Below the pieces are notes generated by a model that was not told the origin of the DNA, ran no database searches, and worked only from the letters and a program-made list of their open reading frames with translations. A program made the position numbers and the translations under genes. Source: Plazaster borealis (taxonomy: Eukaryota; Echinodermata; Asteroidea; Forcipulatida; Labidiasteridae). From it: 64,000 nucleotides of DNA. Shown here in pieces: positions 12,701-27,700 of this stretch (within the stretch, counting starts at the first letter, position 1; each line of letters starts with the position of its first letter). The stretch lies in assembly GCA_021014325.1 (NCBI GenBank), contig CM037472.1, positions 12,385,063-12,449,062 of the forward strand. Reading direction: 5' to 3'.

Positions 12701-15700
12701 GATCACCTCACCAGAATAGATCTCCACGATGATGTACAATGTGAAAACTTACCATTTTTAAAACTTACCAATTTATAATTCAAAAACTTCTAACAACATT
12801 TCCCCATGTTAAATTCATACTGAATTTAAGACATGAGGATATAAATGAAAACACACATCCAAAACATTGTACCATCCCTTTCAATAACTTATCAACAATG
12901 ATTTAAAATGTTTTGTTTCTTTAGATTTCCTTCAAGGAAGTATTCAATGCACAGGACACTCAGCATAAGAGGATGTTACTACCACAGATAGTCAAACACC
13001 CAGAGACTGATATCAACTTGATCAAAAACTACTGCAGGTAGGATTTGAACTTCTAAGTAACAGGCCATATGCACAAGTGCCATCTTAAAAATATTCCGCA
13101 ATGCGTCTTGGAAAACCGAGTATAGTTACAAAATAAACCAAGCTGCCAATATGGACGCCATGCTGTAGTTTACATGTAACTATGCCAGGTTTTATAGTTG
13201 TGTACTGCATTGCTTCAAAATCAGGGCGCCATGATGGTGGTGCTGGTGTTGCGTTGCTTGGACTCGGATTTCACCCAGAATCCTTTGCGTGCCGATCATG
13301 CGTATTGAGACATGCACATGGGCTATTACAGTTGTGGCTGTAATACCAGGCCTCCAAGTCTGTTGGCTCGGAAGTGGGTTCGAGTCCCTGAGGACATTTA
13401 ACTATATAATTGCTTCTCATCCCACAGGAGTGAATGGTTCCTCTGAGGGTAGCATTTCTTGTTGTGATGAACTACATGTGTGCCAATAGACTGTGCAAGT
13501 CTCGTGCGTATTCGAACATTCGGACCCGTTAAAGCGCGTGAGTTTGTTTCCTTCACGCGTAAAAGCAATGTGCGTGGGATCATAGTGGTCCCAAACATGT
13601 TTGAATACGCGCGAGACTTGCACGGTCTATTGATTGCTTGTATTAGATTCTAGAAGAGTTTAGGTGGTTTCAGAAATGCCTGATGGCCTAATGAACAAAG
13701 TTAGTAATAGTATACAGTACAGGGCTAGGTCAACCCAAATAAATTTTGGTTTCAGACAGGTGAACTTAACATTTACATTATGTTCTGCTCATGACAAGAT
13801 CGATGTCTGAAACCAAGACACTCAAGAGTCGTTCCGAACGACTGCAACAGTCGATCTTTTGACTTCCAGCGCGTCCAGTCACTCTAAACTGTTTCAGACT
13901 TTGAACTTTTCATGTACTTAAGTCAATAATTTGGTTCGGCTAGACTCTGGAGACGCCTTGAACCCAGTGATACTTGATTTAAAAGTACTTTATATTGCAT
14001 ATTATGTTTAGTAACTGGTAAGAGAAACTAAAATAGTGTGTGTGTTTGCTGAGATTTGTCCTTCAGTTTGATATGTCTTGATCGCCCATTCCACAGTGCA
14101 TTCAAGCTGGAGGAGGATGAAGCCCTCTTGATGTACCTAGAGAGGCTTCTCCTACCCCCAGTCACACTGAGTGATACACCTCCTGACGTTGACCAAGCAA
14201 AGGTACTCAGTATCATCAGAGAGGTTGGGAATAAGGACTCACTGGTTGCCAGACTCAATACAATCCTGGATAAGGTACGATGACAAAGTCAAACTAAAGG
14301 CCCTGTCACATCAGGCAATTTACTGTTTAGCAGAAAATTCTTCTCATCAAATTTCTTTGCTAAGCATGAAATGAGTCGCGTACCAGTCACAGCAATGGTA
14401 ACTGTATGGTATTTTGGCTGGTAACCTTTTTTTTTCTTAAGAAAGAGTTTTCTGTGCTTAGCAAGTTTTTGTGCTTACATGCTTTATGAAATGGGGCCCA
14501 GGTGTCACATTGACACTATTGGGAAATACGTCCCTTGTGCTGCCGGAACGTTGCTTTTACATGCAGTGCAGTTGGTTGGTTGACCGGTAATCTGTTAAAA
14601 TTGCCTGTTGCGAGAAGGCCTAAATAGTCAATCAATCAACATGGCTTGATGAGTCCCTTAACCCTTTCATGCACCATTTATTTTAGTGATAAATTGATCA
14701 TATGGACACATTAATTGTTTACTCGTTTTCTTTGCAATTGGCGACCCCCCTCAAAAGTCTTCTTTCCCATTCTGAAAATTGTGTGATCTTTATTTTTCGT
14801 TGTACTACTATTTTTCTGAAGGGATTTAAACCTGTCGAAAACGACCGGTCGGAGTTAATGGCCTTGTCACATTATATGCCACTGGGAACCACTGCTGATG
14901 CTTTCTTCACTACTCATATAATTGTAGCTCTAGCCGACAATTATTAGCCCCTTTCACACTGGACAAATTTCCTTGGAAATTTCCATGAATATTTGGTTGA
15001 CCTTTTCATACTTAAATTACTACCCTAGAAAAGTCCCAGTAAATAGTTACCCCTGCTTGGAAGTAGGGTTAAGACAGATATTCCCGAGGGTTGGCATACT
15101 GAGTGCTCTTTTGGGTTTTTTCCGAAAAAATAGCATTAAGTGTGACACAAACGTTGGTTTGTGGTAGTGTTTAAAGGTAGATTACATCATTTGCAGACAT
15201 GAACAAAATGTACTTCCAAAGTATTACAAAATATATTACTTAAAGTACATAATATTTTTCAAGTATGCAGTGAATTCGTTTCGCCAGATGTTGTTACATA
15301 TTTTAGAAAAATGCAATTTTGTATCATTTTGAAACAATGGTCGACCGACCATCATTTGAACGTGTGAGTTTTTATACAAGGCCTGTCTGACAGCTTAAAA
15401 TCATCACCATTTGCTCTCGTTTTTCTCGGCAGTCACGCACTGACAAATGTTAACGGTCGCTGGAAGGTTTTTTCATATTAAATCCTACCCCACAAATCCA
15501 GCAATTACCAATTGTGTAATTTCCCTTTGAACTTCCCACGAATTTCCCGGGAGTTGGCTTTGTAGTGAGAAAAAGGACTTTTTATGGTTAAATTTCCACA
15601 TTGATTGTTCCACAACTCTGTTTTCTTGATAAGTTTTGACCTAATTGATTTCAAAGTATATGACCCAAATAATTTGTGTGGCAGAGAGAAAAAAACCCAT

Positions 15701-18700
15701 CACTTACAAGGAAAGTGTGATTGATTACGCCATTTGATTATCCTCTCATCAGGTTAATTCCTATGACTACATCCGACTGGACTTCGTCTTGAAATGCATC
15801 AGAAATGAGAACCCTGGTGATCCATTGGCTGATGTTGTGAGTAATTTCAAAACTATTGAGTAGTAAGATTGGAAACTTTGCATGGTGTAGAACTCGGACA
15901 TTAGAAGAGAGAATAAGTAGTTTACGGGTAAACAACTGTGTGAAATTAATAACTTCTGGGAAGAAATGTCGGTTCTGAGGAAAAAAGGGAGTTGATAGAA
16001 TGTCTTTCCCAGAACAGATTAACTTCACATAGCTGTTACCCATAAATTGATTATTATCACTTCAAACTATTGGTTGAACATGGATAATTTAGGATAATGT
16101 TTTCATATTAAAAGTCATTCATTTATTTTTCAAGTTGTACTTTACTGAAATTATTGTTTCTGATCAAAGTTTTTTAAGCAACATAATAACAAATTACTGC
16201 ATATTTATAATGGTATATCCATTTAGGCAGTGCTTATAACCGCAAACCTTTGCGTAACTGTTTGATACCCATTATTTGAGACGTCTTACATTTTATTTTG
16301 GTACTCCAGGGAGCTCAGTTGATGGAATATCTTGCTCACTACACAAGAGTCACTGAACCATCTGAGTATGAGATGATGTTCAACTGCACCTCAGATGAGC
16401 AACAGGTATATGTGTATCACTCATTGTTAATATTAGTATTGCACAGTGAAATCAAAATAGAAAAAATCTATTGAATATTGAACCCTGCCCACCACTACAA
16501 AATGTCCTCAACGCCGCCAATGTGGTACACATGTGTTTTACTCTACACCAAGCGACACACAGAAGGCGTCATGCCTTCTTGTGTTAGCATGTACCACGTG
16601 AGCGTTTTGCTCTGCACCAAGCCACACACAGAAAGCATGACAGCTCGTTTACAGTTATTGATGGCATTTTAGGAGTTTTGACTTTCATCAGACTTTTGGC
16701 ATTTGGGTTCACCTACACGGTAATAATTAGTCAAGGGATGAAGCACCCTGGATTAATCTATTCAAGTCAACTTTGGATTATCATGACCAAACCATGAAGA
16801 CATCTTGTTAGAGCTTTCTGCTAAAGATGATCAAGTAATGGTCGATGTTATAAATGTTCACAACCTCAGTTGTTTGCAGAGCAATCACAACTTAAGAGAG
16901 ATTTTTCCGCGGTGCTATAGAAAACCTGTCCACAATTCACCTTCAGTTGTCATTTTTGATTTGTAGTTACTTGGAAACAGTGTTCCTCTCTCGCCACTTT
17001 CAAAGGAGAAGTTGCCGTATCATCCACTCATGAAAGGAGGACAGTGGAAGATATTAGGTCAGTCCAGTTCAGTATCAATTAAATAGTTTCAAAATATTGA
17101 CAACCATTCTCTTGTATAATTTTCACATAGCTCTCCTATATTGCATATTTCCTTTAACATTTTGCATATACCACTAATTTATTTCTCAAATATTTTTTTA
17201 TTATTTGCACACTTATTTCTCAGAAAATTCCTGTATGTTATCTTTCTGATATACTTGTTATGTGTCTGTTATATATTTGTTATATATTTGCACTTAACAT
17301 GTACCTATAATCTTCAAGTAGTTTTGTATATTTTTCGGTAGGGCCTTTGCCTCATGTATTTTGTGCATACTTCATTTATATTTTCCATATATTTCTGAAT
17401 ATTTTCCCAATAGAGTTTTCATAATATTCCTGTCAATTTTCCATTGTTGAAACTCTTTTGTTTCAGCAGACTTTATTTGTTCATTGCTCACATATCCTTT
17501 CTGGTATGTAAACATACTATTCATGTGTTTACTGAAACTAATTTCCTTGTGCAATGTTAGTACTTCTGGTTGTGTATCTTTTTGTTTTAAACTCTTTGCT
17601 GTTATTCCACAGTACTTTCTTCAATTCTTGACACTTTTATTGTAAATTTAACTGCAATTGGGCTAATGCCGCAATTTGTGAATATTTAATAAACAATGAA
17701 TGAATGAATGAATGAATGAAACACTTCCTGTGTTTTTGCTATGTATTTGCCTTGTGTTTCTCATACACTGCTTTCACATTAGCCAGTGTATTTGAACTTG
17801 CCATCAATCTGCAAATATTCCCATTATTTCTCATATATATATTTTCAAATACTTCTTATATAATTTCCATTTGTCTCACATTTTCTCCATATTTCCCATA
17901 TATATACTTGTATGCCTAAATTTCTTGTGCATGTTTTTTATATATTTATAATCATTCCTTATATTTTCCCTTACATTTTCCCGTGTATTTCTCAATGTAA
18001 TGCTGATTTGTACTATTTTGTTCATAGCTTGTGAGTTGAATGAGGACACAGTACATCAGCTTCTCCCAGTTGCCAAACTCTTAAAAGTAAGATTCATATT
18101 TTAATGAGATATTTTATTTGAGTCATTTGTCCAAGTAAATTGCCAAAAGTAAATTTCTGTGCGAATTATTTCAATAATTTTGGGTTGAACAAAGAAAAAA
18201 TTTACCAGAGCAGGACCTCCGGATTAACATGCCGGCGCTCTACCAACTGAGCTACCTAGCCCTAATGTTGGCGGTCTCCCTGTTTTGTCAATATCTTTTG
18301 GGGGTACAAGTCAGAAGCTATTCAACCTGTAACTGCTGCATAGCCAGTGATCACACCCAAGTTTATGATACAACCTGGGAAGTGGCAGCCAGGGGATCAT
18401 CTTATGGGGGATTGGATTTTTATTTCAAATTTCAAGTAATAAACCACAAGGGAAACTGACTGGCTAAATTCAGTTGAACAAAGGAAAAATTTACTGGAGC
18501 AGGACTTGAACCTGCGACCTCCGGATTAACGTGCCGGTGCTCTACCAACTGAGCTATGTATTATTTTCTCGCAAACTGTTTTTCCTAAGGTGAGTCAGTG
18601 ATAAAGACTCCCATACAGACTTGTACATGCACATGTATTAAGAATTTGTAATTTCTACATTGCTCTTTGTTTTTACTTCAGGAAAACTTGATTCTATTTC

Positions 18701-21700
18701 TAGTTTGTACTTCAGGAAAAATTGTTTCTAGTTGAAACACGATTTTGTTTTCTAAATTGTAACAACACTAAAAATCTGAAAACTGTAACAAGGTGTGCTG
18801 CCCATGTTTCAGGAGCTTTTGTTACTTTAATTTCCCAATTCCAGTTTCACTGGATTTTTGGGGGGGGGTTTATTTTGTTTTCTTGCTTGATTTCATCATT
18901 TTGCCTAACCGGCCAACAGCTCCCCACCGACCATCTGTTTGTAACCACCATCAACAACCTGATGAAGCGCTCAGGCTCGGATGCCACACCCCCTGACAGA
19001 ACTACTGGGGCAGGGGGTGATAGACAGGGAAGCAGTATGGATAAGAAAAGCCTGGAGGTCGTCCAGAACCTCTTGCTCAGTATCTCCAGTCCTGAGATGG
19101 CGGTGGCTACTGCTAGAGTAGTCGTCAAGGAATTACCCATGGGACCACTCAAAGTGATGGCTTTGGAAATTTGTGTACTCCTGGCGCGTCTATGGAAAGA
19201 AAAATGCCCCGAAAATGTAAGTTGTGCTGTTTCAAAACGATCTTGGCCACTACAAATCCTCCAACACCCATAGCTTTGAATACCTGATTTTAATAGACTC
19301 AACAAAGTACAGCTAAGTCAAATGAAGGGGACATGTAAATAGATCTTAACCACATGGCTTGAAATTAATTCTTGAAGTGTCAAGACCAAAATCTCATTCC
19401 CATTTGTGTATAGGTTTCACTCTGCCATTTTATGTAAGCATGCCTTGATAGATCATTAAATTAATTTGTGTGTTTTAAAATGTGTGAAAATATGGCACAG
19501 TTCAATTAGGCCTGTGGTTAATCCACTCAAGAATGGTAGCTGGCAAAAGCCCTGTCTCATTCTGGTTTGATCTTGCCACATGTGTTATTTTACGCAGTTT
19601 AAAGGCCATGGCACACGAGGCAATTTACAGGCAACCAGTTGCAGGCAATCTCCATCAAGAAAACTCGTTCATATTTCAGTTTCACGTTATTTTCCTGTGG
19701 ATAGAAAGTTCCAGCTAAAATTGTGCCTCTTGTGCTGCTTAAGTGTTCCTTGTGTATGCAGTGCAGTTGGTTGCTTCCAAGTTGCCTGAAAAATTGCCCC
19801 GTGTGACAAGGCATTAAGGTTTACTTGAACTGTAATTGTGTCAAAAGAAAATTAACACACTCGTTATGGTGCACTTTTTGCTACAAATATACTTTTTTGG
19901 ACAACAGTTCAACCACATGTTTTTTCTTTGCTGACAACACTTTGACACTTCATTTACCCATTATTTAAGCCATACACATTATCACTTTGTCATTGAACTT
20001 GCTTTTTTAAATTAATAATTGTAATGATAGACATAAATTTGTAACAATTTGTTCATTGCAAAATGAAACATTCCGCTTGAACATGGCATGCCTTTCCTTT
20101 TAAATACCCAAAACATTAAAGTTGTTTAACAACATTTTTATTTGATCTGATTACATTTTCTATGCAAAGAAATATCTCAGTTCCTCAAGATCAAGAACCT
20201 CGGTCAAGTGTTGAATAAATTGTATGCAAAAGACTGGGAAAGTATCTCACATACTCAAATATTTTGGGGAACGTTTGGTTCCAACACTTCGGTTCCAATA
20301 TACATTGCTTTAACATGTGAAGAAAACAAAAGCATGTATTTTAACAGGTCTGAACAGTTGAATAAGGGGTTGCGCATTCTATTTTCAACTATGTTAAATT
20401 CTGTTTTGCTTGAACATTATAGAAAAGCGTTCATTCAAAACATGAATAAAGAAGGATGATATATTTTACTTTCCAAAGAAATTATTCCGTGTCTTTCAAA
20501 AAATTCAAAACTCATTCCCTTTTCAAATTTTGTTTTCACTCAGAGTGCAGAGAAACAGAAAGCTGAGTTGACCCACCAGAAGCTATCCCATGTCTGCCGC
20601 TGTCTAGCAACTGAGCAGGTGCTTCATAAGTACCAGCTTGAAGACCCAGAGTTGCTGAAGCTAGTGGACCAGCCGGCTAAGCTAACATTTCAACTGTATG
20701 AGCATGAGAGCATTGAGAGAAGGATTGTTGCTATGGATGATGGAGGGATGCCAGGTGAGTATTGGATGATAGTGCTTGCCGAAACCAGAGTCGTCGGGAA
20801 TGGGGGAGAGCTGTTGGGTCGATGTAAAGTCATTTTGACTTTGACTAAGTTTTGCTCTGATTAATTTTTCCCGTATGTTTTTGGTCTTTTTTGAAAGCAA
20901 TAAAGGGAGGATTTGGGAAAATCCTCTGGAGTGTTTCATTGCGTTGTATCATTGGCCAGTATTCGTTGATTGCACGGTTTAGGGCACCGTGGTTGATACA
21001 AGGATTGTACATTGTTGTGAAGACAAGTGGAGTTTTGTTTTCCTGTTTGTTCTGCCGTTTGTGAATCAGATTGGTGCGGTCTTTGAAAGATACGTTGTTT
21101 GTGATTCTGTTTATTTCTGATATATTATCATCCTCTTGCTGTTAATTTTTCAGAGAAATCATTCACTTTGATCAAGAAATCATCTTCATTGTTGGTGTTT
21201 CTGGCATAGCGGAGGGTTTCTCCGTATATGAATGCTTGAATTTACACTGGACCACAGGCCCGAGGCCAGTAATTATAGCATCGGGCCAGTAAACTCATGA
21301 CTGGACAAGTCCGGCAGTCTTGTGTTTTGGTTCAAATGTTGACTTTCAGTCTGATAAATCTCTTTCAGTTTTGTTGAGTATTGAAGAATTCTTACCCATA
21401 CTACAAATGAGATAAATCTTCTCTAAGTGCTTAAGCTGTGTAGGGAAAAAAAATTCTCGTTTCAATTCTGGTCCTGTGAGCCCTGGCTTGCATCTACCAA
21501 GTATGACGTCATGGAGCAGGAATATTATTACACCTGTCATTGAGGCCAGTTATTCCTCAAATCAATTAAAACAGCCCTGTTTATAACACATTTGTATTAG
21601 TAACAACACATCAAGTGAACTTAAAGTGACCTCTGTAAAAATCCAAGTTGTGACAAAAATTGAGTTTGGGAAGTCGGCTTTGAACTTGTATATGCCTTGA

Positions 21701-24700
21701 CTAAAGTCATTCTTTCTAGAATTTTTTTGTTTGCAATTTCTTTAAAAAAGGTAGTACTTTACAGCCTAAGATGCATGGCATTACACTAATATTTGAGACA
21801 TACTTTCATGGCGTGTGATGGCCGAGCGGCAGTCTAGAGTATCAGACTCAAGTTCCGAATGATTGGAGTGTGAGTTCGATTCCTGGTCATGAAACTTATT
21901 GTCCTTGAGCAAGGCACTTAACCATAATTCCTTCTCTTAACCCAGGTTTATAAATGGAAGCTTGAGAGACCTGAGACCACAGTACTGTGTCGAATTAACC
22001 CCTTGGCGTTAATTTAATGGAATTTTTAAAAGTTTGAGGAATGGTCTAAGTATGCCTGATGATTATGGATAATAATGTAAAGTGCTTTGAATTAGCTTCT
22101 AGGTTATATTGTTATATAAATAATAATGTTATGATGACATGCTTTGATAGATATCCATGAAGCTGCTTATGCCATTGCTGAGGTGAATAATTGTAACATC
22201 CAGAAGATTCGTCTGCATCTAGTAGAGAAATGGCTACCTTCAACATCCGGCAACAAACAAGCTGCTGAGGATACGGTAAGAGGATTTATCATTGACCATC
22301 TCATCCAAACCACGGCAGTCAAAACCAGATTTTAGAATGTGAACACAAGTACTGTTTTTTTCCTTCAGTACTTTTATTTATTTATTATCTAAGTTTTTGT
22401 TTGTATCTTTACATGAAGATGATCTTCCCATCAAGGGAACTCGACAAGCTTCCACAAGGGGATATAAACACCAAGCTGGCAACAGCCAATCTCTCTCATA
22501 CAAACATCGGTTTAACCTCTATGATTATGAATTGCACAAATCAAGAAATTGTGACTCAGTCACTAGACGACAATACTTACTCTAGTCATCGTGAAATCAT
22601 TTAGCTTGGTAGGATTCGAACCCACAACTTTGTGATTGCAAGTCCTGCTGTCTCAACATTGGACTACCCTGCTTTCTAACCAATGATCCTAATCATTAGT
22701 TAATCCTGAATGGTTTAGGCATTTTTTCTTTTTTGTTACTCAAAAAGGGTTGTAATGGTTTGCTTGAATAGTCTAAATATACTTGTACGTTATTGTTTTG
22801 TTGTATTTACCATGAGCTTATATTTATTTTAATATTAACCTGCTCTTTTTCATTTTCTTCTTTGATAATTTATATTTTTACTTAGTTTTGTATTTTGATC
22901 CCTTATTCTTCTTTATAAATATTTTGTTAGAAATAAATATATTATGTATAAACAATTATTCTTGTAGACGGTAGATCTGTCTAGTCTGTCGTTCCTAACA
23001 CCCAAAGAAGACAAGCTAGCTGAAGAAGAAAGGAGCTTAGCCAGGTGAGACTCATCCCATCAAACCTGAATGTGGTCAGCCCCTTCCATCTCTTGCATCA
23101 TGCTCTGACTCATTGTTACCGATGGCATGTGTTTATTCCAGTGATCATTAAATATTGATGAAGTCAGTTGCACAAGATTAGTACACTTAAAGTGTCAACT
23201 GTATCACTTGTAAAGTTGTGTTCGTAACATTCCAATGAAATGACATAGTAATTGATTATAACATATCACATGATATGTCTCATTTTTACTAGAAAGCCGT
23301 GCAAACGCGACATGCTATACACGCCGCAAACAATACACTCGTGGAAACCAATGAATTATACCCATAGCAACCAGTGTACTATACCCATAGCAACAGCAAC
23401 TTCTTGGTACCGACATCTAGGCACAATATATGTTAAGGGTGTTATTAGTTGAACAACGACTCCCTCGGTGATCCCCTCGGATTTGCCTCAAGAAAATAGA
23501 ACATGCCAAGGATCACCTTGGGAGTGGTAGTTTTAACCAAAGCACTCGAAGCAGTTAATATTTGTATACTACGCTTTGAAGATGCCACATTAAGCTCTAT
23601 GTGTTTCTGTTTCAGGGTGAAATATCTCCTTCAATTCAATGACTTCAAAGGCAGTGCTCTCTTTCTCCTTAACTTTGCTTACAAGGTTTGTCTATCTTGT
23701 CAATTTTCCCAAACTGGAAGTACTATTTGATTTTTATAGTTGTGACTTATCACAGTGACTAAATTACATGGATGAGAAATGTCAGGCTTTTATCTGAATT
23801 CAGACTTTTAATGTCTACCTGGTGAAAAAAAGTAGCTGTTGTTTTCTTGAGATATAAAGAAATCATGTTCTTTTGACTGTTTTTTTAGCACTGAGGACAC
23901 TGTTCCCAGAAGTTGATCATAGTTTCAAGACCATTATTTTTGCAATTACTCTTACCCCTGAAATTATGGGATGTACTCCACTGTAAGACAAATGTTCAGC
24001 GCTTAAAGAATTATGCTAAAAATAGTGTAATCTTTGAAAAATTTTCCCATGGAATTTGTTGTTCTTTAACTGTATTCCTGTCATCCAGTGGGAAAAAATG
24101 CACAGGTTTCATAGTTAGAACTAAACCCTATTACCAACTGCTTGTCTTCCACATGGAATACAGACTGTCTGGAGTTCAATTCCCACCGATGAACCTTTTT
24201 TTGTGAAGACCGTAGAAATGGAACCCAGAGAATGCTGAGTGCGATTATCCGTACGACTCATTTGAGAGATCACTGTATGGTTGGCGCACGGCCATTTTAT
24301 TACGCCGTGTTCGTTTGCGTGTATGTCAAAGTGGTATCACGTGACACAAATGTATACAGTCTCTGTCATCTAGATCGACCAATACAACAGAAGGAAATGC
24401 TCAATGCTTGCCGCCATTTTGCCATACACGTGTGTCAAGTAATATCATCTTGCCATACATACGTGTCACAGGGTGTTGATACGCCACGCCTACAGCATGA
24501 TACAGAGTGCAGTCGAGCTCAGTATTCTCAGTTCTATTTCAATGGTTAAGACATTCAAAACACCAAGTATAATAATTATACAGGGCAAAGCTTGGTATCA
24601 TTTATGTACTCCTGTTGTTTATGAGGCAAGTGAAACATTCGTTTATTATTACAACAATATTATGGTGTTTATTCTTGTCCTGTAGCAAGCATCCAGTAAG

Positions 24701-27700
24701 ATCAGCAATGCTTGTCGGGTGCGTGCTTTACGTTGTCTCTTCAGTCTACTCAACACCAAGCTGATTGAAATGGTAGCTGAAAAACCAGTGGATGGTATTC
24801 GGTAGGAAGAAATACTTACATCCAAATAATTGTTCCCTTCTGTTAACTAATCCAGGATGCACAGTGTTTGTGAAGTCAAAAGACTGACATTAAACAAACC
24901 TGCGAAACTTTCATCTCATTTCATTGTACCTTATTTTGTAACAACAACAATTTTAAGTTGGATTTGAAGCTTTGCATGGTGGAGATATGATCTAATGAGG
25001 TTTGTGGTAGTACATAAACAATCTCTTTGTGAGTTAAGTTGTTCTGAAAAAGCCCAGTGGTATACCAACTCTAGTTGAGTTTGTACATCATTGAATCTTT
25101 CCAAAACCACTACAACTCATAGAGAAAGATTTTCCATGTACATGGTGTTACCGCAAACCTCTCACTAGACTAGAACAAATTTGGTGTTATTTCTTATAGT
25201 ATTGGAGGGCATCATGAGCTGTTGATCTATTTTTATCCTGTCTACAGTGGCTATCATTTGTATTTTGAAGAGTACATTCATTCCTCCATCTTGCAAGGTC
25301 ATAAATTATCGACTGGATGTTTTAAAACATGTGCACACAGTAGTATGCTTTAAAAATTTACCTGCATTTTTTTTCTTCATTTTTTTCTTTCTTCATCATA
25401 TTCTTAACTATAAGAGCATTTCCGGTAGAAATATTTGTTAGTGAGTTTGGTGCTAGTACCAACTTTGCATATTGAGTTACGGAGATCCAAGCAGTAATGA
25501 CTAGTATTGCATTACTTAAAACCAAAGTAAATGCACAAACACAGTGACTGGCGAATAAACTCCGTCCCTCTAATTTAAAATAAGATATTGGTATTAATTT
25601 CCAGTTGTGTTGATAATTCACAGAGAGTTCATGCAGAGTCTGATCTTCCTAGTGGAGTTTGAGTCTTTGAATACCTCCATGGATCTCGGCGTCTTTACTA
25701 CGTCCAACAAGCAGGGTTTGGTGCGAGGCTTGTGGAAACATTATAACCATGAACCAAGGGTAAGAATTGCTTAAAGGGTCTGTATACGTTTGGTAATGAC
25801 TCTGAAAATTAATGGCAATAAAAACCTACTTGGTAAGAAGTACAGCAGCTTTGGATAGTATAATGCATTTTGAGAAACTTTTCTCTTTGAAGTACTGCGA
25901 TTATGGAAAAAGATATCACTAATTATCCCCAACAATTTGAATCTGAGAAGTGTTACTGCAGTAACATTTCTCAGATTGTGTATTCCAATGCAGATTATTC
26001 TTTCTGCATGGACAAACCGTTTCAGATTTTCGGCAATATCTCAAAAACGCTACCACCTTTTGAAATGAAATGTTCACAGGTTAGTTTTATGGTATATATC
26101 TACAACCATATAGGATTGAAACAAACAGTGGGTTCCAATTACCAAATGTATACAATCCCTTTAATAGAATACACTCTGCAGTAATATCCACTGTGAAAAT
26201 GTAGTAGCTCAGGAAAGAGCTGGAGGTGTTTGATTCTTTATGTCGGACTAATATGCTCTAGCTTTTATCAGTTGCTTCCTGATGACAATCTTTTTAAAGC
26301 CAGCATTTTTTTTCAGATGAGAAATGTTCAGACTTTTATCTGAATTCAGACCTTTTTATCTGTGTTTGGTAAAACAAATATAATGTTTTTTTCTTCAGAT
26401 GTAAAGAAATATTTCTGTCTATCCTCTTTTTCTAGCGCTAAGGATACTGTTCACCGAAGCTCATGAAAATCTTTAAAGGCATTGTACACGTTTGGTGATT
26501 GGAGCCTATTGTTTGTTTCAAACCTATATAGTTGTAGGTATATACCATAAAACTTACCTGTGAAAATTTCAAAAGATGGTAGCGTTTTTGAGATATTGCC
26601 GAAAATCTGGAGCGGTTATGTCCATGCACGAAGAATAATCTGCATTGGAATACACACTCTGAGAAGCGTTTCGCGTAAAGCTTCTCAGAGTGTATTCCAA
26701 TGCAGAAAAACTTGTAATGCTTCTCAGATTCAAATGTTTCGGGGGATAAAAAGTGATATGTTTGTCCATAACCGCAGTACTTCGAAGTGAAAAGTTTCTC
26801 AAAATGCATTATACTATCCAAAGCTGCTGTACTTTTTACCAAGTAAGTTTTTATTGCCATTAATTATCAGAGTTGTTACCAAACGTGTACGATGCCTTTA
26901 ACTAAAGGGGTTACTAAAAGATGGAAATGCCATCATTTCGTCATACCTCCTAAAATTTGGAGCCTAATTTCAGACTTTTTGTCACCAATGACTCTCACCC
27001 CTGTTTTTCTAGAGGACATGGTTTACCCTCAAAAAGCCTGCCTCAAATCCTGTCTTTACACATTGTTACCCAACTATGGATACCTGACTCTCTGGCTTCT
27101 TCTTAAGTAAGATTTGAAGCTTTTTTTTGGGTGTAGGAAGTAAGAACGTAGTAGGTTGACGGGTAATAGACGTTTCATTTGAATCTCTTTTTGGAAGAAA
27201 TTAGGTTCTGAATGAACCAGGGTTGAGATATCAAACTGATGACATTGCATTTGACAAAAACCATAAAGCTATCTTTCTCAAATCTGTATTAATATCTGCA
27301 GTCATTATTGTTTGCTTTGTCTTTTTATATTGGTGATTGATAAAATGAAGTGTCATAAGAATTTGTTAGATTTAATTGATTTTGTTGCAGGCTGTGCGAC
27401 TGATTGCTGATCTATGTCTTGACTACAGTGTTCATGATCCAAGACTCTGGAATAGTGTCTTACAGCAACTACTCAAATTTGGCATGGTAAGAAACACTTA
27501 TTCTCTTGCATTCAAACAATGTGATGCCTTAAATATGGTTACATTGCATTTGTATATTACATCTACATTTTAAATTTGTACAGTTTATAAGAGATTTTCA
27601 TGGAACTTTTCCAAATAGAGTAATTCTTTTCAACTTTAGGGAGCATCTCGCAACTGAAAAGTCCTATACCATTAGGCAGGTTTTTAGAACTTGATGTTTG

